Translations under genes and position numbers: made by a program | The notes under the pieces: generated by a model | The model's database searches: none | Told to the model about the DNA's origin: nothing | What the model saw: the letters and a program-made list of their open reading frames with translations, nothing else | NCBI GenBank assembly: GCA_016178705.1 | Contig: JACOST010000021.1 | Coordinates: forward strand, 49,199 to 113,198 | Direction: 5' to 3' | Length of the DNA: 64,000 nt | From: Deltaproteobacteria bacterium | GTDB taxonomy: Bacteria > Desulfobacterota > Binatia > HRBIN30 > JACQVA1 | Part shown: one piece after another, positions 49,984 through 58,764 of the stretch | Layout of the letters: the number at the start of each line of letters is the position of its first letter | Numbering within the stretch: position 1 is the stretch's first letter

Positions 49984-52900
49984 ATGCGCCTCGCCGACAT
50001 CTGCATTCGCCGCCCGGTCTTTGCCACCATGCTCATCGCATTCCTGGTGGTGCTGGGGCTATTTTCCTATCGCCGGCTTGCGGTCGATTTGTTTCCCAAC
50101 ATCGACTTCCCGATCGTCACCATCACCACGACCTTGAAGGGTGCGGGCGTGGAGGAAATGGAGACCGGCGTCACCAAGCCGCTCGAAGAAGCCATCAACA
50201 CGATCGAGGGCATCGACGAGTTGCGCTCGGTGACCAAGGAGGGGCTGTCGCAAATCATCGTCATCTTCCTGCTCGAACGCCAACGCGAGGCGGCGGCGCA
50301 GGACGTGCGTGACAAGGTCGCCTCGATCCTCTCGCAGTTGCCCGAAGGCACCGACACGCCGGTGGTCGACAAGTTTGACGTCGAGTCGTCGCCGATTCTC
50401 AGCATCGCGGTGTCGGGTAACCGCGACTTGCGCGAGGTGACGGAGATCGCGCGCAAGCTGGTGAAGGAGGACATCGAGACGCTGAAAGGCGTCGGTTCGG
50501 TGAGCCTCACCGGCGGCCTCGAACGCGCCATCAACATCACCGTCGATACCGGCAAGTTGGCGGCCTACAACCTGTCGGTGCAGCAAGTGAAGGCGGCGCT
50601 GCGGGCGCAGAACCTGGAAATTCCCGGCGGCCGCGTCGACCAGGGGCAAAAGGAAATGATCCTGCGCACGATGGGCCGCATCACCAGCGTCGCCGATTTC
50701 CAGAAGTTGATTGTCGGCAACGTGCAGGGGCGGCCGATCACCATCGCCGATGTGGCGCGTGTGACCGACAGCTTCGTCGAACCTCGCACCCTGGCGCGGC
50801 TCGACGACCGGCCGGCGGTGTCGCTGCTGGTGCGCAAGCAGTCGGGTACCAACACCGTGCAGATCATCGACGTGGTCAAGCAGCGGCTCGACGAGTTGCG
50901 CAAGGTGTTGCCGCAGGACATCCAGTTGGAGGTCATCCGCGACCACTCGCGCTTCATCAAGCGATCGATCGATGAAGTGCAGTTCCACCTCATCCTCGCC
51001 GCGGTGTTGGTCAGCCTGACGGTGATGCTGTTCATCGCCAACCTGCGCGCGACGCTGATCGCCGCCATCGCGATTCCCACCTCGATCATCTCCACCTTCA
51101 CGCTGATGAACTACCTCGGCTTCACGCTGAACAATCTGACGATGCTCGGGCTGGTGCTGTCGACCGGCGTGGTGATCGACGATGCTGTGGTCGTGCTGGA
51201 GAACATTTTCCGCCACATGGAAGAGCGCGGCGAAGACGCCATGAGCGCGGCGCAATCGGCGACGCGCGAAATCAGCCTGGCGGTGATGGCGACGACGCTG
51301 TCGCTGGTAGTGATCTTCCTGCCGGTAGCGTTCATGTCCGGCCGCGTCGGCCGCTTCTTCAACAGCTACGGCATCACCGTGGCCTGCTCGATCATGGTCT
51401 CACTCCTGATCTCGTTCACGCTGACGCCGATGCTGTGCTCGCGCTTTCTCAAGGTGAAGCACACCGATGGGCGCTCGCGCGACCGCGGCATCTATCCCGC
51501 GATCGAACGGTTGTACGGCGCGGTGCTGCACTGGTCACTCGAGCACCGCTGGGTGATCATCGCCTTGTCCATCGCCACGGTTTACAGCACCGGACCGTTG
51601 TTCCGCGCCTTGGGCAAGGACTTCCTGCCGCAAGACGACCAAAGCGAGTTCGAAGTCATCGTGCAGACCCCCGACGGCTACAGCTTGAACCGCAGCGAGC
51701 AAGCGTTCAAAGACCTCGAGCAGAAGCTGCGGGCGTTGCCGGGCGTGACACACTTGTTGAGCAGCATCGGCGATGTCAGCGGGCGGCTCAAAGCCGGCTC
51801 GGGGCCGGTGACGCAGGGCTCCATCTATGTCCGCCTCGTCGATCTCGAGCAGCGCGCGCTCTCGCAGAAGGCGATCATGAGCCAAGCCCGTCAATTGTTG
51901 GAGCAGTATCCGGATCTGCGCACCAGCGTGCAGAATGTGAATCTGTTCGCCGGCGGTGGCCAGCGGCAGACCGAGATCGAACTCGATCTGACCGGACCGA
52001 GCTTGGAAAAATTGGAAGAGTACTCCAACCGTCTCATCGCTGGCATGCGCGTCACCAAGGGCATCGTCGATGTCGATACCACGCTGTCGGTGCGCCAGCC
52101 CGAGTTGCGGGTCGAAGTGTCGCGGCAAAAGGCCTCTGAGTTCGGCATCAAAGTGCAAGACATCGCGGCCACGCTGCAGACGTTGGTCGGCGGTGAGCCG
52201 GTGACCAAATACAAAGAAGAGCAGGACCAGTACGATGTCTGGCTGCGCGCCGAGTTGCTCGATCGCTCCGATCCGCACGCGCTCAGCGACATCATGGTCG
52301 CCACACCGCGCGGCGAGCTGGTGAAGCTGGCCAACCTGGCGACGTTGAGCGAAGAGCGCGGCCCCGCGCAGATCGACCGAGCCAATCGCCAGCGCAAGGT
52401 GACGATCGTCGCCAACCTCGACGGCATTCCGCTGAACGTCGCCACCGAGCAGATCAACGCGATCATCGCCGGACTCGATTTTCCGCCGATGTATCGTGCC
52501 GAGTTCTCGGGCCGCGCCAAGGCGTTGGGCGAGACCGGCCGCAACTTCTTCATCGCGTTCCTGCTCAGTCTGATCTTCATGTACATGATTCTGGCGGCGC
52601 AGTTCGAAAGCTTCTTGCACCCGATCACGATTCTGCTGGCGCTGCCGCTGTCGATTCCGTTCGCGCTGGTGTCGCTGCTCATCATGGGCGACACGCTCAA
52701 CATCTACAGCGTGCTCGGCCTGTTCATGCTGTTCGGCATCGTGAAAAAGAACGGCATCCTGCAGATCGACTACACCAACACCCTGCGGCGCGACGGCTGG
52801 GAGCGCGACGCCGCGATTCTCGCCGCCAACCAAGTGCGCCTACGGCCGATTCTGATGACGACCGTGATGCTGGTGGCCGGCATGATTCCGATCGCGCTCG

Positions 52901-53124
52901 GCCGCGGCCCCGGCTCGGCGACGCGCGCCTCGATGGCCAAGGTGATCATCGGCGGCCAGGCGCTGTGTCTGCTGTTGAGCTTGCTGCTGACGCCGGTAGC
53001 CTACTCGCTGTTCGATGATTTGGGTCAGACGCGCTGGCTGACGACGCTCGGCGGCTGGATTCGCGGCGCGGCGGCGCGCGTGCCGCTCCTTGGCGCCTGG
53101 GCCAACGGCCGCCGGCCGGCGTGA
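49984..53124 (+). CDS. RND efflux pump, inner-membrane permease
   Basis: A 1046-aa RND transporter with the usual 12 membrane helices and two large periplasmic loops. The start MRLADICIRRPVFATMLIAF is typical. The proton-relay Asp pair is in LSTGVVIDDAVVVLENIFRH, and later GRVGRFFNSYGITVACS and LFGIVKKNGILQIDYTN fit the AcrB/MexB-like group. ATG 49984 follows the palindromic spacer. It should export drugs, solvents or lipophilic compounds with the adaptor and outer-membrane channel. Substrates unknown. Confidence 0.95.
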   Translation: MRLADICIRRPVFATMLIAFLVVLGLFSYRRLAVDLFPNIDFPIVTITTTLKGAGVEEMETGVTKPLEEAINTIEGIDELRSVTKEGLSQIIVIFLLERQREAAAQDVRDKVASILSQLPEGTDTPVVDKFDVESSPILSIAVSGNRDLREVTEIARKLVKEDIETLKGVGSVSLTGGLERAINITVDTGKLAAYNLSVQQVKAALRAQNLEIPGGRVDQGQKEMILRTMGRITSVADFQKLIVGNVQGRPITIADVARVTDSFVEPRTLARLDDRPAVSLLVRKQSGTNTVQIIDVVKQRLDELRKVLPQDIQLEVIRDHSRFIKRSIDEVQFHLILAAVLVSLTVMLFIANLRATLIAAIAIPTSIISTFTLMNYLGFTLNNLTMLGLVLSTGVVIDDAVVVLENIFRHMEERGEDAMSAAQSATREISLAVMATTLSLVVIFLPVAFMSGRVGRFFNSYGITVACSIMVSLLISFTLTPMLCSRFLKVKHTDGRSRDRGIYPAIERLYGAVLHWSLEHRWVIIALSIATVYSTGPLFRALGKDFLPQDDQSEFEVIVQTPDGYSLNRSEQAFKDLEQKLRALPGVTHLLSSIGDVSGRLKAGSGPVTQGSIYVRLVDLEQRALSQKAIMSQARQLLEQYPDLRTSVQNVNLFAGGGQRQTEIELDLTGPSLEKLEEYSNRLIAGMRVTKGIVDVDTTLSVRQPELRVEVSRQKASEFGIKVQDIAATLQTLVGGEPVTKYKEEQDQYDVWLRAELLDRSDPHALSDIMVATPRGELVKLANLATLSEERGPAQIDRANRQRKVTIVANLDGIPLNVATEQINAIIAGLDFPPMYRAEFSGRAKALGETGRNFFIAFLLSLIFMYMILAAQFESFLHPITILLALPLSIPFALVSLLIMGDTLNIYSVLGLFMLFGIVKKNGILQIDYTNTLRRDGWERDAAILAANQVRLRPILMTTVMLVAGMIPIALGRGPGSATRASMAKVIIGGQALCLLLSLLLTPVAYSLFDDLGQTRWLTTLGGWIRGAAARVPLLGAWANGRRPA

Positions 53125-53172
53125 CCGATGCGTGGCCGCGTGCTACACGCTCGAACGTTTCGGGGGATGCGC

Positions 53173-54939
53173 ATGGGTGTGCGGTTCACGTCATTGATCA
53201 CTCTGGGATTGCTGAGCGCGCTGGCGGTGGCGACCGTGCATGCGGAGGACGCCCAACCGGCGGCCGTGGCGCCGTCGTTGTCGGACAAATCGGTCGAGTC
53301 GATTCGCCTCCTCGACGACATTCCCAACTATGCCACCGCGCTGGCCAGCCAGTGGCGCAGCGCCGACGTGTCGCCGCGCATTGGACAGTTCATCACCGAT
53401 ACCAGCCACTACGGCCGCCTGCGTGAATTGACCGCCCCGGAGTCGCTGGCGCTCTCCGACTGCATCGCCCTGGCGCTGGCGAACAATACGAGTTTAGAAA
53501 TCTCTCGCCTCGGCCCGCTCGGCGCGCGCGCGCAGGTGCGGCGCTCCTATGCGATCTTCGACCCCTCGCTGTTCGCCGATGCCAGCAAAGATCGTTCGGT
53601 GCGAGAGTCGGGCAACATATTGCAGGGTGCTTTGAATTCCGAGACCGACAACGTCAACGTTGACGGTGGCGTGCGCAAGACCCTAACCTCCGGCGGACAA
53701 CTCACCGCCTCCTGGCGCAACAACCGGCTGGTGTCCAACTCCAGCTTTCTCACCTTGCGGCCGCAGTACACGACCGACTTCGTGTTGTCGCTCAATCAAC
53801 CACTGCTGCGCGACTTCGGACTCTACTTCACCACCTTGCAAGTGCGCATCGCGCGCACTACCGAGCAGAGTGCGGTCAAAACGTACGAAGCGTCGTTGGC
53901 GAACACGATCAAGAGCGTCGAACAAGCCTATTGGTCGCTGGTACAAGCCAACGAGAACGTGTCCGTGCAGGAGCAAGGGCTCACGCTCGCCAAGGAGCTG
54001 CAGCGCCAGAACGAAGGCAAGTTCAACGTTGGGGCCGCGCCCCGCACGGCGGTTCTGGAGGCGCAAGCGGAAGTCGCGCGGCGCGAAGCCGATCTGATCA
54101 AAGCGCGCACCGCCAGCAGCATCGCGCGCGATTCGCTGCGGGCGCTGCTCAATGCCGGGCGTGACGGCGGTGCATCACTCGCCGTCGTCGAGCCGGGCGA
54201 CAAACCGGTCGTCGAACCCTACAGCATCGACCTCGATCGCAGCTTGGCGAGCGCGCTCGAACGCCGCCCCGAGTTGGCCGCCGCCAAACTCAGCCTGCAG
54301 GGCAGCGGCATGCAACTCAAGATCGCCGAGAACCAGTTGTTACCACGCCTCAATGCCGTCGGCTTGCTCGGCACCAACGGCTTGAGCGGTGGCGCGGTGC
54401 CGAAGACAAACACAGCAGGACAGATTGTGATCAATCCGTACAACGGCCCGTACGAGGATGGCCTCAACCGCAATTTCGATGGTCGCTATTACGAGTACAG
54501 CGCGGGCGTGACCGTCGAAGTCCCGCTCAGCAACATTCAGGCGCGCGCTGACTATTCGCAGGCTCACGTCGGTGTCGAACAGGCACGGTTGAGTCTGCAG
54601 CAATTGCAAGAGAGCGTCACGTTGGAAGTGAAGACGGCGGTTACCAATCTGCAAAGCGACCTCAAGAGCATCGAGGCTACCCGGATCGCTCGCGAGTTGG
54701 CCGAAGAAAATCTGCGCAACCAGAAGGCGCGTTACGACGTCGGCCTCGCCACCACCAAGGATCTGCTCGACTACCTCGACCGGTTGACGCAAGCGAAGTT
54801 CGCCGAGACTAGCGCGCTCACGACCTACAACACCGACCTCGCCGAGTTGCGCCGCGTGGAAGGCACACTGCTCGAAGCCCGTCATGTCGAATTGACCGCG
54901 GGCGAGGACGAGCCGACACCGTTCTGGGCGCAGTTTTGA
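53173..54939 (+). CDS. TolC-family outer-membrane efflux protein
   Basis: About 588 aa from ATG 53173, with a signal peptide (TSLITLGLLSALAVATVHA) and two TolC-like repeats of long helices (for example TIKSVEQAYWSLVQANENVS and LQSDLKSIEATRIARELAEE) joined by beta strands. The start has CGGGGG 6 bases upstream; ATGs at 53128 and 53167 would add 15 or 2 residues. It completes the tripartite pump. Starting only tens of bases after the pump's stop, it is surely co-transcribed. Confidence 0.92.
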   Translation: MGVRFTSLITLGLLSALAVATVHAEDAQPAAVAPSLSDKSVESIRLLDDIPNYATALASQWRSADVSPRIGQFITDTSHYGRLRELTAPESLALSDCIALALANNTSLEISRLGPLGARAQVRRSYAIFDPSLFADASKDRSVRESGNILQGALNSETDNVNVDGGVRKTLTSGGQLTASWRNNRLVSNSSFLTLRPQYTTDFVLSLNQPLLRDFGLYFTTLQVRIARTTEQSAVKTYEASLANTIKSVEQAYWSLVQANENVSVQEQGLTLAKELQRQNEGKFNVGAAPRTAVLEAQAEVARREADLIKARTASSIARDSLRALLNAGRDGGASLAVVEPGDKPVVEPYSIDLDRSLASALERRPELAAAKLSLQGSGMQLKIAENQLLPRLNAVGLLGTNGLSGGAVPKTNTAGQIVINPYNGPYEDGLNRNFDGRYYEYSAGVTVEVPLSNIQARADYSQAHVGVEQARLSLQQLQESVTLEVKTAVTNLQSDLKSIEATRIARELAEENLRNQKARYDVGLATTKDLLDYLDRLTQAKFAETSALTTYNTDLAELRRVEGTLLEARHVELTAGEDEPTPFWAQF

Positions 54940-55056
54940 GCGCAACGGCTGGGTCCGCTTTCGCAGACTGAGCCGACTCATTCTCTCGGTGGCGCCCGGC
55001 GTCACGCCTCCGGTGTAGTTGCAGCGTCCCAGCCGAACACAGTAAAGCATTTCGGT

Positions 55057-55890
55057 ATGAGTGGCGGCGACAGTTGGAACCTGACCATCTCAGCGAGCCG
55101 CTTCGCCGGACGGGTCGCGGCGGTGACCGGCGCGGCCAGCGGCATCGGCCGTGCGACTGCAATTCGCTTGGCGCGCGAAGGCGCTAAGGTCGCGGTGATC
55201 GATCGCAACCGCGACGGCGCTGACGCGGTCGTTCGTGAGATCGCGCAACATGGGTCCACCGCGCGTGCGTACGGTTGCGACATTGCGCAGAGCGCTGAGG
55301 TGACGGCCGTTGCCAGCGCGACCATGCACGAGTTGGGGCCGATCGACATTCTCGCCAATGTCGCCGGCATCGGCGACACCGCGGGCCTCGAAGGTATCGA
55401 GCAACTCGACAACGCGCGCTGGGATCTGGTGATGGCGGTGAATATCAACGGAGCCTTCTACTGGTGCCGTGCCGTGCTGCCCGGCATGTCCGCTCGCGGC
55501 CGGGGCGCGATCGTCACCGTGTCTTCGCTCGCCGGCCGTTCGAAGAGCGCCAACGGCGGGCTCGCGTACACCACCAGCAAAGCGGCGCTGCTCGGCATGA
55601 CGCGACACCTAGCGTTCGACTACGGCCCGCGCGGCGTGCGGGTGAACGCGATCTGTCCCGGTGGGGTGGACACGCCGATGATCCGCGCCGGCGGCGTCGG
55701 GGCGGCGCGTTCGGACGCCGAAGCCGAGGCCCGCCGGACGCGCATCGCCGCCTACAACTACTTCATGCCGATCAAACGCCTGGCGACGCCCGACGAGCAG
55801 GCCGCCGCGATCGCGTTTCTCGCCTCCGACGACGCGTCGTACATCAATGGCGTGAGCCTCGATGTGAACGGCGGATTGTTTATGGCCTGA
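55057..55890 (+). CDS. Short-chain dehydrogenase/reductase
   Basis: A 277-aa SDR with the NAD(P) motif TGAASGIG, Asp in VIDRN (suggesting NAD preference), NVAG, catalytic Ser in VTVSSLAG, and YTTSK (Tyr-x3-Lys). The C-terminal VNAICPGGVDTPM and INGVSLDVNGG are classical. It probably oxidises a secondary alcohol or reduces a ketone on a small molecule or acyl chain. GNAT and CMD genes follow in the same direction. Confidence 0.93.
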   Translation: MSGGDSWNLTISASRFAGRVAAVTGAASGIGRATAIRLAREGAKVAVIDRNRDGADAVVREIAQHGSTARAYGCDIAQSAEVTAVASATMHELGPIDILANVAGIGDTAGLEGIEQLDNARWDLVMAVNINGAFYWCRAVLPGMSARGRGAIVTVSSLAGRSKSANGGLAYTTSKAALLGMTRHLAFDYGPRGVRVNAICPGGVDTPMIRAGGVGAARSDAEAEARRTRIAAYNYFMPIKRLATPDEQAAAIAFLASDDASYINGVSLDVNGGLFMA

Positions 55891-55904
55891 GGCACGAGCG
55901 AGCG

Positions 55905-56387
55905 ATGACGACCACTCATTCTGTAGTCCGCCCCGCCGCGCCGGCCGACGCCGCGGCGATTGCCTATCATCGCGTGGCCATGCTGCGCGACATGGGCACG
56001 CTGCCCCAGCGCGACCTGCCGGCCCTGGAGGTGTCGTCTCGCGAGTATTTCGCCGCTGCGCTCGTCACCGGTGAGTACTGCGGCTGGCTGATCGAAGCGA
56101 AGGAACGCGTCGTCGCCGGCGGTGGGTTGATACTGCGACGCTTGCTGCCACGGCCGGATTGCATCGGCGGCGGTGATGAGGCCCACATCTTCAACATGTA
56201 TACCGAGCCCGACCACCGGCGTTGCGGCTATGCCCGCGCGTTGATGGAGACGATGTTGGTGTGGTGCCGGGCGCACGACATCAAGCGCGTCAGCTTGCAC
56301 GCGTCGAGCGACGGCGTTCGGTTGTACGAGAGTCTGGGCTTCGCGCCCACCAACGAGATGCGCCTGATGGCGAACCCGTTCGTCTAA
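55905..56387 (+). CDS. GNAT-family N-acetyltransferase
   Basis: A 160-aa acetyltransferase. EAHIFNMYTEPDHRRCGYARALMETML is the acetyl-CoA-binding strand-turn-helix (RxxGxA), and SLHASSDGVRLYESLGFAPTNEMRL is the typical C-terminal GNAT segment. ATG 55905 is 14 bases after the SDR stop, so they share an operon. Substrate unknown. Confidence 0.88.
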   Translation: MTTTHSVVRPAAPADAAAIAYHRVAMLRDMGTLPQRDLPALEVSSREYFAAALVTGEYCGWLIEAKERVVAGGGLILRRLLPRPDCIGGGDEAHIFNMYTEPDHRRCGYARALMETMLVWCRAHDIKRVSLHASSDGVRLYESLGFAPTNEMRLMANPFV

Positions 56388-56407
56388 CCGAACGCAGAGG
56401 AGGACCC

Positions 56408-56959
56408 ATGGCCCGCTTACCCTATGTCGATCCCGCCACCGCATCGGACACGGTGCGCGACACGCTCAACCGGATGCCGGTGCAACTAGCGATCTTTCGC
56501 ATGATGGCGCACGCCGAGACCAACTTCCGTTCGCTGGTGCGCTTCGGCGGCGACATCCTCGGCAAGCAGCAGCTCAGCGGCAAACTGCGCGAGCTGGCGA
56601 TCTTGCGCGTCGCGCAGCAATCACCGGCGCGCTACGAGTGGGTCCAGCACGTGCCGATCGCGAAGGCCGCCGGCGCCAGCGATGCGCAAGTGGCCGCGCT
56701 CGAACGCGGCGACATCACCGCCGCGTGCTTCGATGCGCGCGAGCAGGTGCTGCTGCGCTTTGCCGACGAGTTGATTCATAAGGTGAAGGTGTCCGACGCG
56801 ACTTTCGTCGCGGCCCAGAAGGAGTTCCCGGCGCGTGAAATCGTCGAGCTGATCTTCGCCGTCGGCTTCTACATGATGATCGCGCGCCTGCTCGAAACCA
56901 CCGCAGTCGACATCGAAGCCGACGCGGGCACGACGATCGTCGATTCGTTGAAGTCGTGA
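56408..56959 (+). CDS. Carboxymuconolactone decarboxylase family protein
   Basis: A 183-aa AhpD/CMD-fold protein (LSGKLRELAILRVAQQSPAR, YEWVQHVPIAKAAGASDAQV, then EIVELIFAVGFYMMIARLLE). The peroxidase CxxC pair of AhpD is not present, so a CMD-like or other all-helical role is more likely. GAGGAGG precedes ATG 56408. It closes the SDR-GNAT-CMD unit, whose 3' end has a shared hairpin at 56966. Confidence 0.88.
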   Translation: MARLPYVDPATASDTVRDTLNRMPVQLAIFRMMAHAETNFRSLVRFGGDILGKQQLSGKLRELAILRVAQQSPARYEWVQHVPIAKAAGASDAQVAALERGDITAACFDAREQVLLRFADELIHKVKVSDATFVAAQKEFPAREIVELIFAVGFYMMIARLLETTAVDIEADAGTTIVDSLKS

Positions 56960-56965
56960 CTCGTG

Positions 56966-57008
56966 CTCGTGACTCGTGAGGGGTGTCTTCCACCTCACGA
57001 GCCACGAG
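56966..57008. terminator. CTCGTGA word palindrome, bidirectional terminator
   Basis: CTCGTGACTCGTGAGG (56966-56981) pairs with CCTCACGAGCCACGAG (56993-57008) apart from one A/C mismatch. More copies of the words CTCGTG and CCACGA extend either side. It lies between the converging CMD gene and the 150-aa gene. Confidence 0.65.
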
Positions 57009-57023
57009 CCACGAACACGACTA

Positions 57024-57476
57024 TCACCACTCCAACCCACCGACGGCGACCAGTTGCTGGTCGCGGCGATGCTGGTTGCGGATGTAGGCGCGGATCGTGG
57101 CGGCGAGTTCTTGCACGCGCGCGGCGCCTTCCGGCGGGAGTGCGCGGGCGAGCGCGGGGACGAGCGTGCGCATGCGCTCGTTGGCGGCGGCGAGCGCGCG
57201 CGGACCAGCCACCGTATCGCTCGCGGCGGCAAGCGCCTCGTCAATGCGCGCGTCGTCGCCGAGGACCGCCAGCGCTTGTGTTAGCAGCGCGCGCAGTTCG
57301 GCGCGCTCTTCGAGTAGCAACGGCCCCTCGATCTCCCAGCGCGCGATCAGGTGATCGATCAGCACGCTCGAATACATCACCTGCCCGCGCGCCTGCTCGC
57401 TTTGCAGCTCGGGCAGCAGGATGTTGAAGATAATATTCTTGATGCCGATGAGTAACTCGGTTGCGCCAGGTTGCAT
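57024..57476 (-). CDS. Hypothetical helical protein, 150 aa
   Basis: Starts MQPGATELLIGIKNIIFNIL after the ribosome site GAGGAGAG. The whole protein looks helical and Ala/Leu-rich (EERAELRALLTQALAVLG, AANERMRTLVPALARALP) and ends YIRNQHRRDQQ with a short tail. I do not recognise the family. It follows the phosphotransferase gene in the same direction with an interspersed repeat between. The partner of such proteins in acyl-CoA-degrading bacteria is often a phosphotransferase/acyl-CoA dehydrogenase pair, but that is inference. Confidence 0.7.
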   Translation of the reverse strand: MQPGATELLIGIKNIIFNILLPELQSEQARGQVMYSSVLIDHLIARWEIEGPLLLEERAELRALLTQALAVLGDDARIDEALAAASDTVAGPRALAAANERMRTLVPALARALPPEGAARVQELAATIRAYIRNQHRRDQQLVAVGGLEW

Positions 57477-57522
57477 CGCTGCTCTCCTCGAATTGGCTGC
57501 GCAAAACCTTCAGCCGCGGGTC

Positions 57523-57599
57523 CGTCATACCGGCGAAGGCCGGTATCCATGTGGGGGCGTGGGGCGCGATCCTGGATTCCGGCTTTCGCCGGAATGACG
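57523..57599. repeat. CGTCATACCGG...CCGGAATGACG interspersed repeat, copy 1
   Basis: A 77-bp element with arms CGTCATACCGGCGAAGGCCGG and CCGGCTTTCGCCGGAATGACG; each arm is itself a small hairpin. Two more copies lie at 60640-60716 and 62640-62715. Copies 1 and 3 share their centre as well (GTGGGG and GATCCTGGATTCC). Confidence 0.8.
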
Positions 57600-57646
57600 A
57601 GTGGGGAGGTCGCTCCACGGACTACGTGCTTCGGCTGTCTGCACCA

Positions 57647-58645
57647 CTACATTTCCAACTTCGCGATGAGATCGGCTTCCAAGCGCGGGACCATTAGGCC
57701 GACCAAGGCGTTCACGGCTTCGTAGGTGCGGGCTTCACAGAACGAGCGGACGCCAGTCAGGCAGATCACCGCCATCTTCACCGCCCCGAGCACTTCGTAG
57801 AAAAACAGCCGCGGGAGATCCACCGGCATGCCGCCGGCGCGGGCGTACGCGGCGACCATCTCGTCGTGCGACAGCAATCCTTGGCAGAGCTCGCCGCTGC
57901 TGTAGAACTTCAGCACCGCCCAGGCGAGATCTTCCATCGGGTCGCCGAGGTGGGCCATCTCCCAATCGAGGATCGCGGTGATGCGGTCGCCTTCGTAGAG
58001 AAAATTTCCGGCGCGGTAGTCGGCATGCACCAGCACGATCTCGGACCGCTCGGGCAGATGATTGGCGAGCCAGTCGAGTGCGGTGGCGAGCACCGGTCGC
58101 TCTTCGAGCTTCTGACGATGATACTCGCGCTCCCACCAGTCCAACTGCGCGCGCGCCGCCGCGTGGCCGGAACTCGGCGCGCCGAGGAAATCGAGTTCGA
58201 GCGCCCGCCAATCGGCGCGATGGATGGACGCGAGATGGCGAACGAAGTCGTCGCTGATGCTGCGCCGTGTAGCGTCGCTTTCGGTTGGCGGGAGAATCAC
58301 TGGCGGGGCGATGCCGGCAATGCGCTGCATGACCATGAACGGTCGATCGAGCCAGCGCGGATCTTCTTCGAGCCAATACATGCGTGGCACCGGGATGCCA
58401 ATCTTACCCGCCGCGCACAGCACCAGAAACTCCGTCTTGCGGTCAGATTCGAGCACGCTCGCGGTCGGATCGCGGCGAATGATCAGCGGGTGCACGGTGC
58501 GCTCGCCCGCTTCGCTCCACTCGGCGTCGACCAGCCACGTTTCACGCGAGGCGCCGCCACCGGTGCGTTCGAGGCGATGAATCACCACGTCGCGAGCCGC
58601 GGGCAGGCGCGCCGCCAGATACGCAGTGAGGCGATCACGATCCAT
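57647..58645 (-). CDS. Phosphotransferase family protein (APH-like kinase)
   Basis: A 332-aa protein of the aminoglycoside-phosphotransferase-like kinase group (ACAD10/11-type). The catalytic loop is VHADYRAGNFLYEGD, the metal motif AILDWEMAHLGDPMEDLAWA, and the N-lobe has RRDPTASVLESDRKTEFLVL. In other bacteria such kinases phosphorylate hydroxyacyl-CoA or related intermediates, consistent with acyl-CoA genes nearby, though the substrate is not provable. An interspersed repeat and the 150-aa gene follow. Confidence 0.88.
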   Translation of the reverse strand: MDRDRLTAYLAARLPAARDVVIHRLERTGGGASRETWLVDAEWSEAGERTVHPLIIRRDPTASVLESDRKTEFLVLCAAGKIGIPVPRMYWLEEDPRWLDRPFMVMQRIAGIAPPVILPPTESDATRRSISDDFVRHLASIHRADWRALELDFLGAPSSGHAAARAQLDWWEREYHRQKLEERPVLATALDWLANHLPERSEIVLVHADYRAGNFLYEGDRITAILDWEMAHLGDPMEDLAWAVLKFYSSGELCQGLLSHDEMVAAYARAGGMPVDLPRLFFYEVLGAVKMAVICLTGVRSFCEARTYEAVNALVGLMVPRLEADLIAKLEM

Positions 58646-58666
58646 TTGAGTCGTGTAGCGTGAAGA

Positions 58667-58764
58667 GGAGTCAGAAGCCAGAAGTCAGGAGGCAGGAGTC
58701 GGGAGGCGAATCCAGAAGCCAGAATTCAGAACTCAGAAGGCTCACGAATCACGACGAGTCACGA
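58667..58764. repeat. AGTCAGAAG/CAGGAG word repeat
   Basis: The 119-base gap between lytic transglycosylase and phosphotransferase genes is packed with words GGAGTCAG, AAGCCAG, AAGTCAG, GAATTCAG and AATCACGACG. They match the palindromes at 12.9 kb and 21.4-21.9 kb. Here the words run mostly in one orientation, so there is no long stem. Confidence 0.6.

Noticed and set aside
50059..52833. Long minus-strand frames opposite the RND pump gene
   Set aside because: The plus-strand gene is a complete RND pump; the antisense frames are His/Arg/Gln-rich without motifs.
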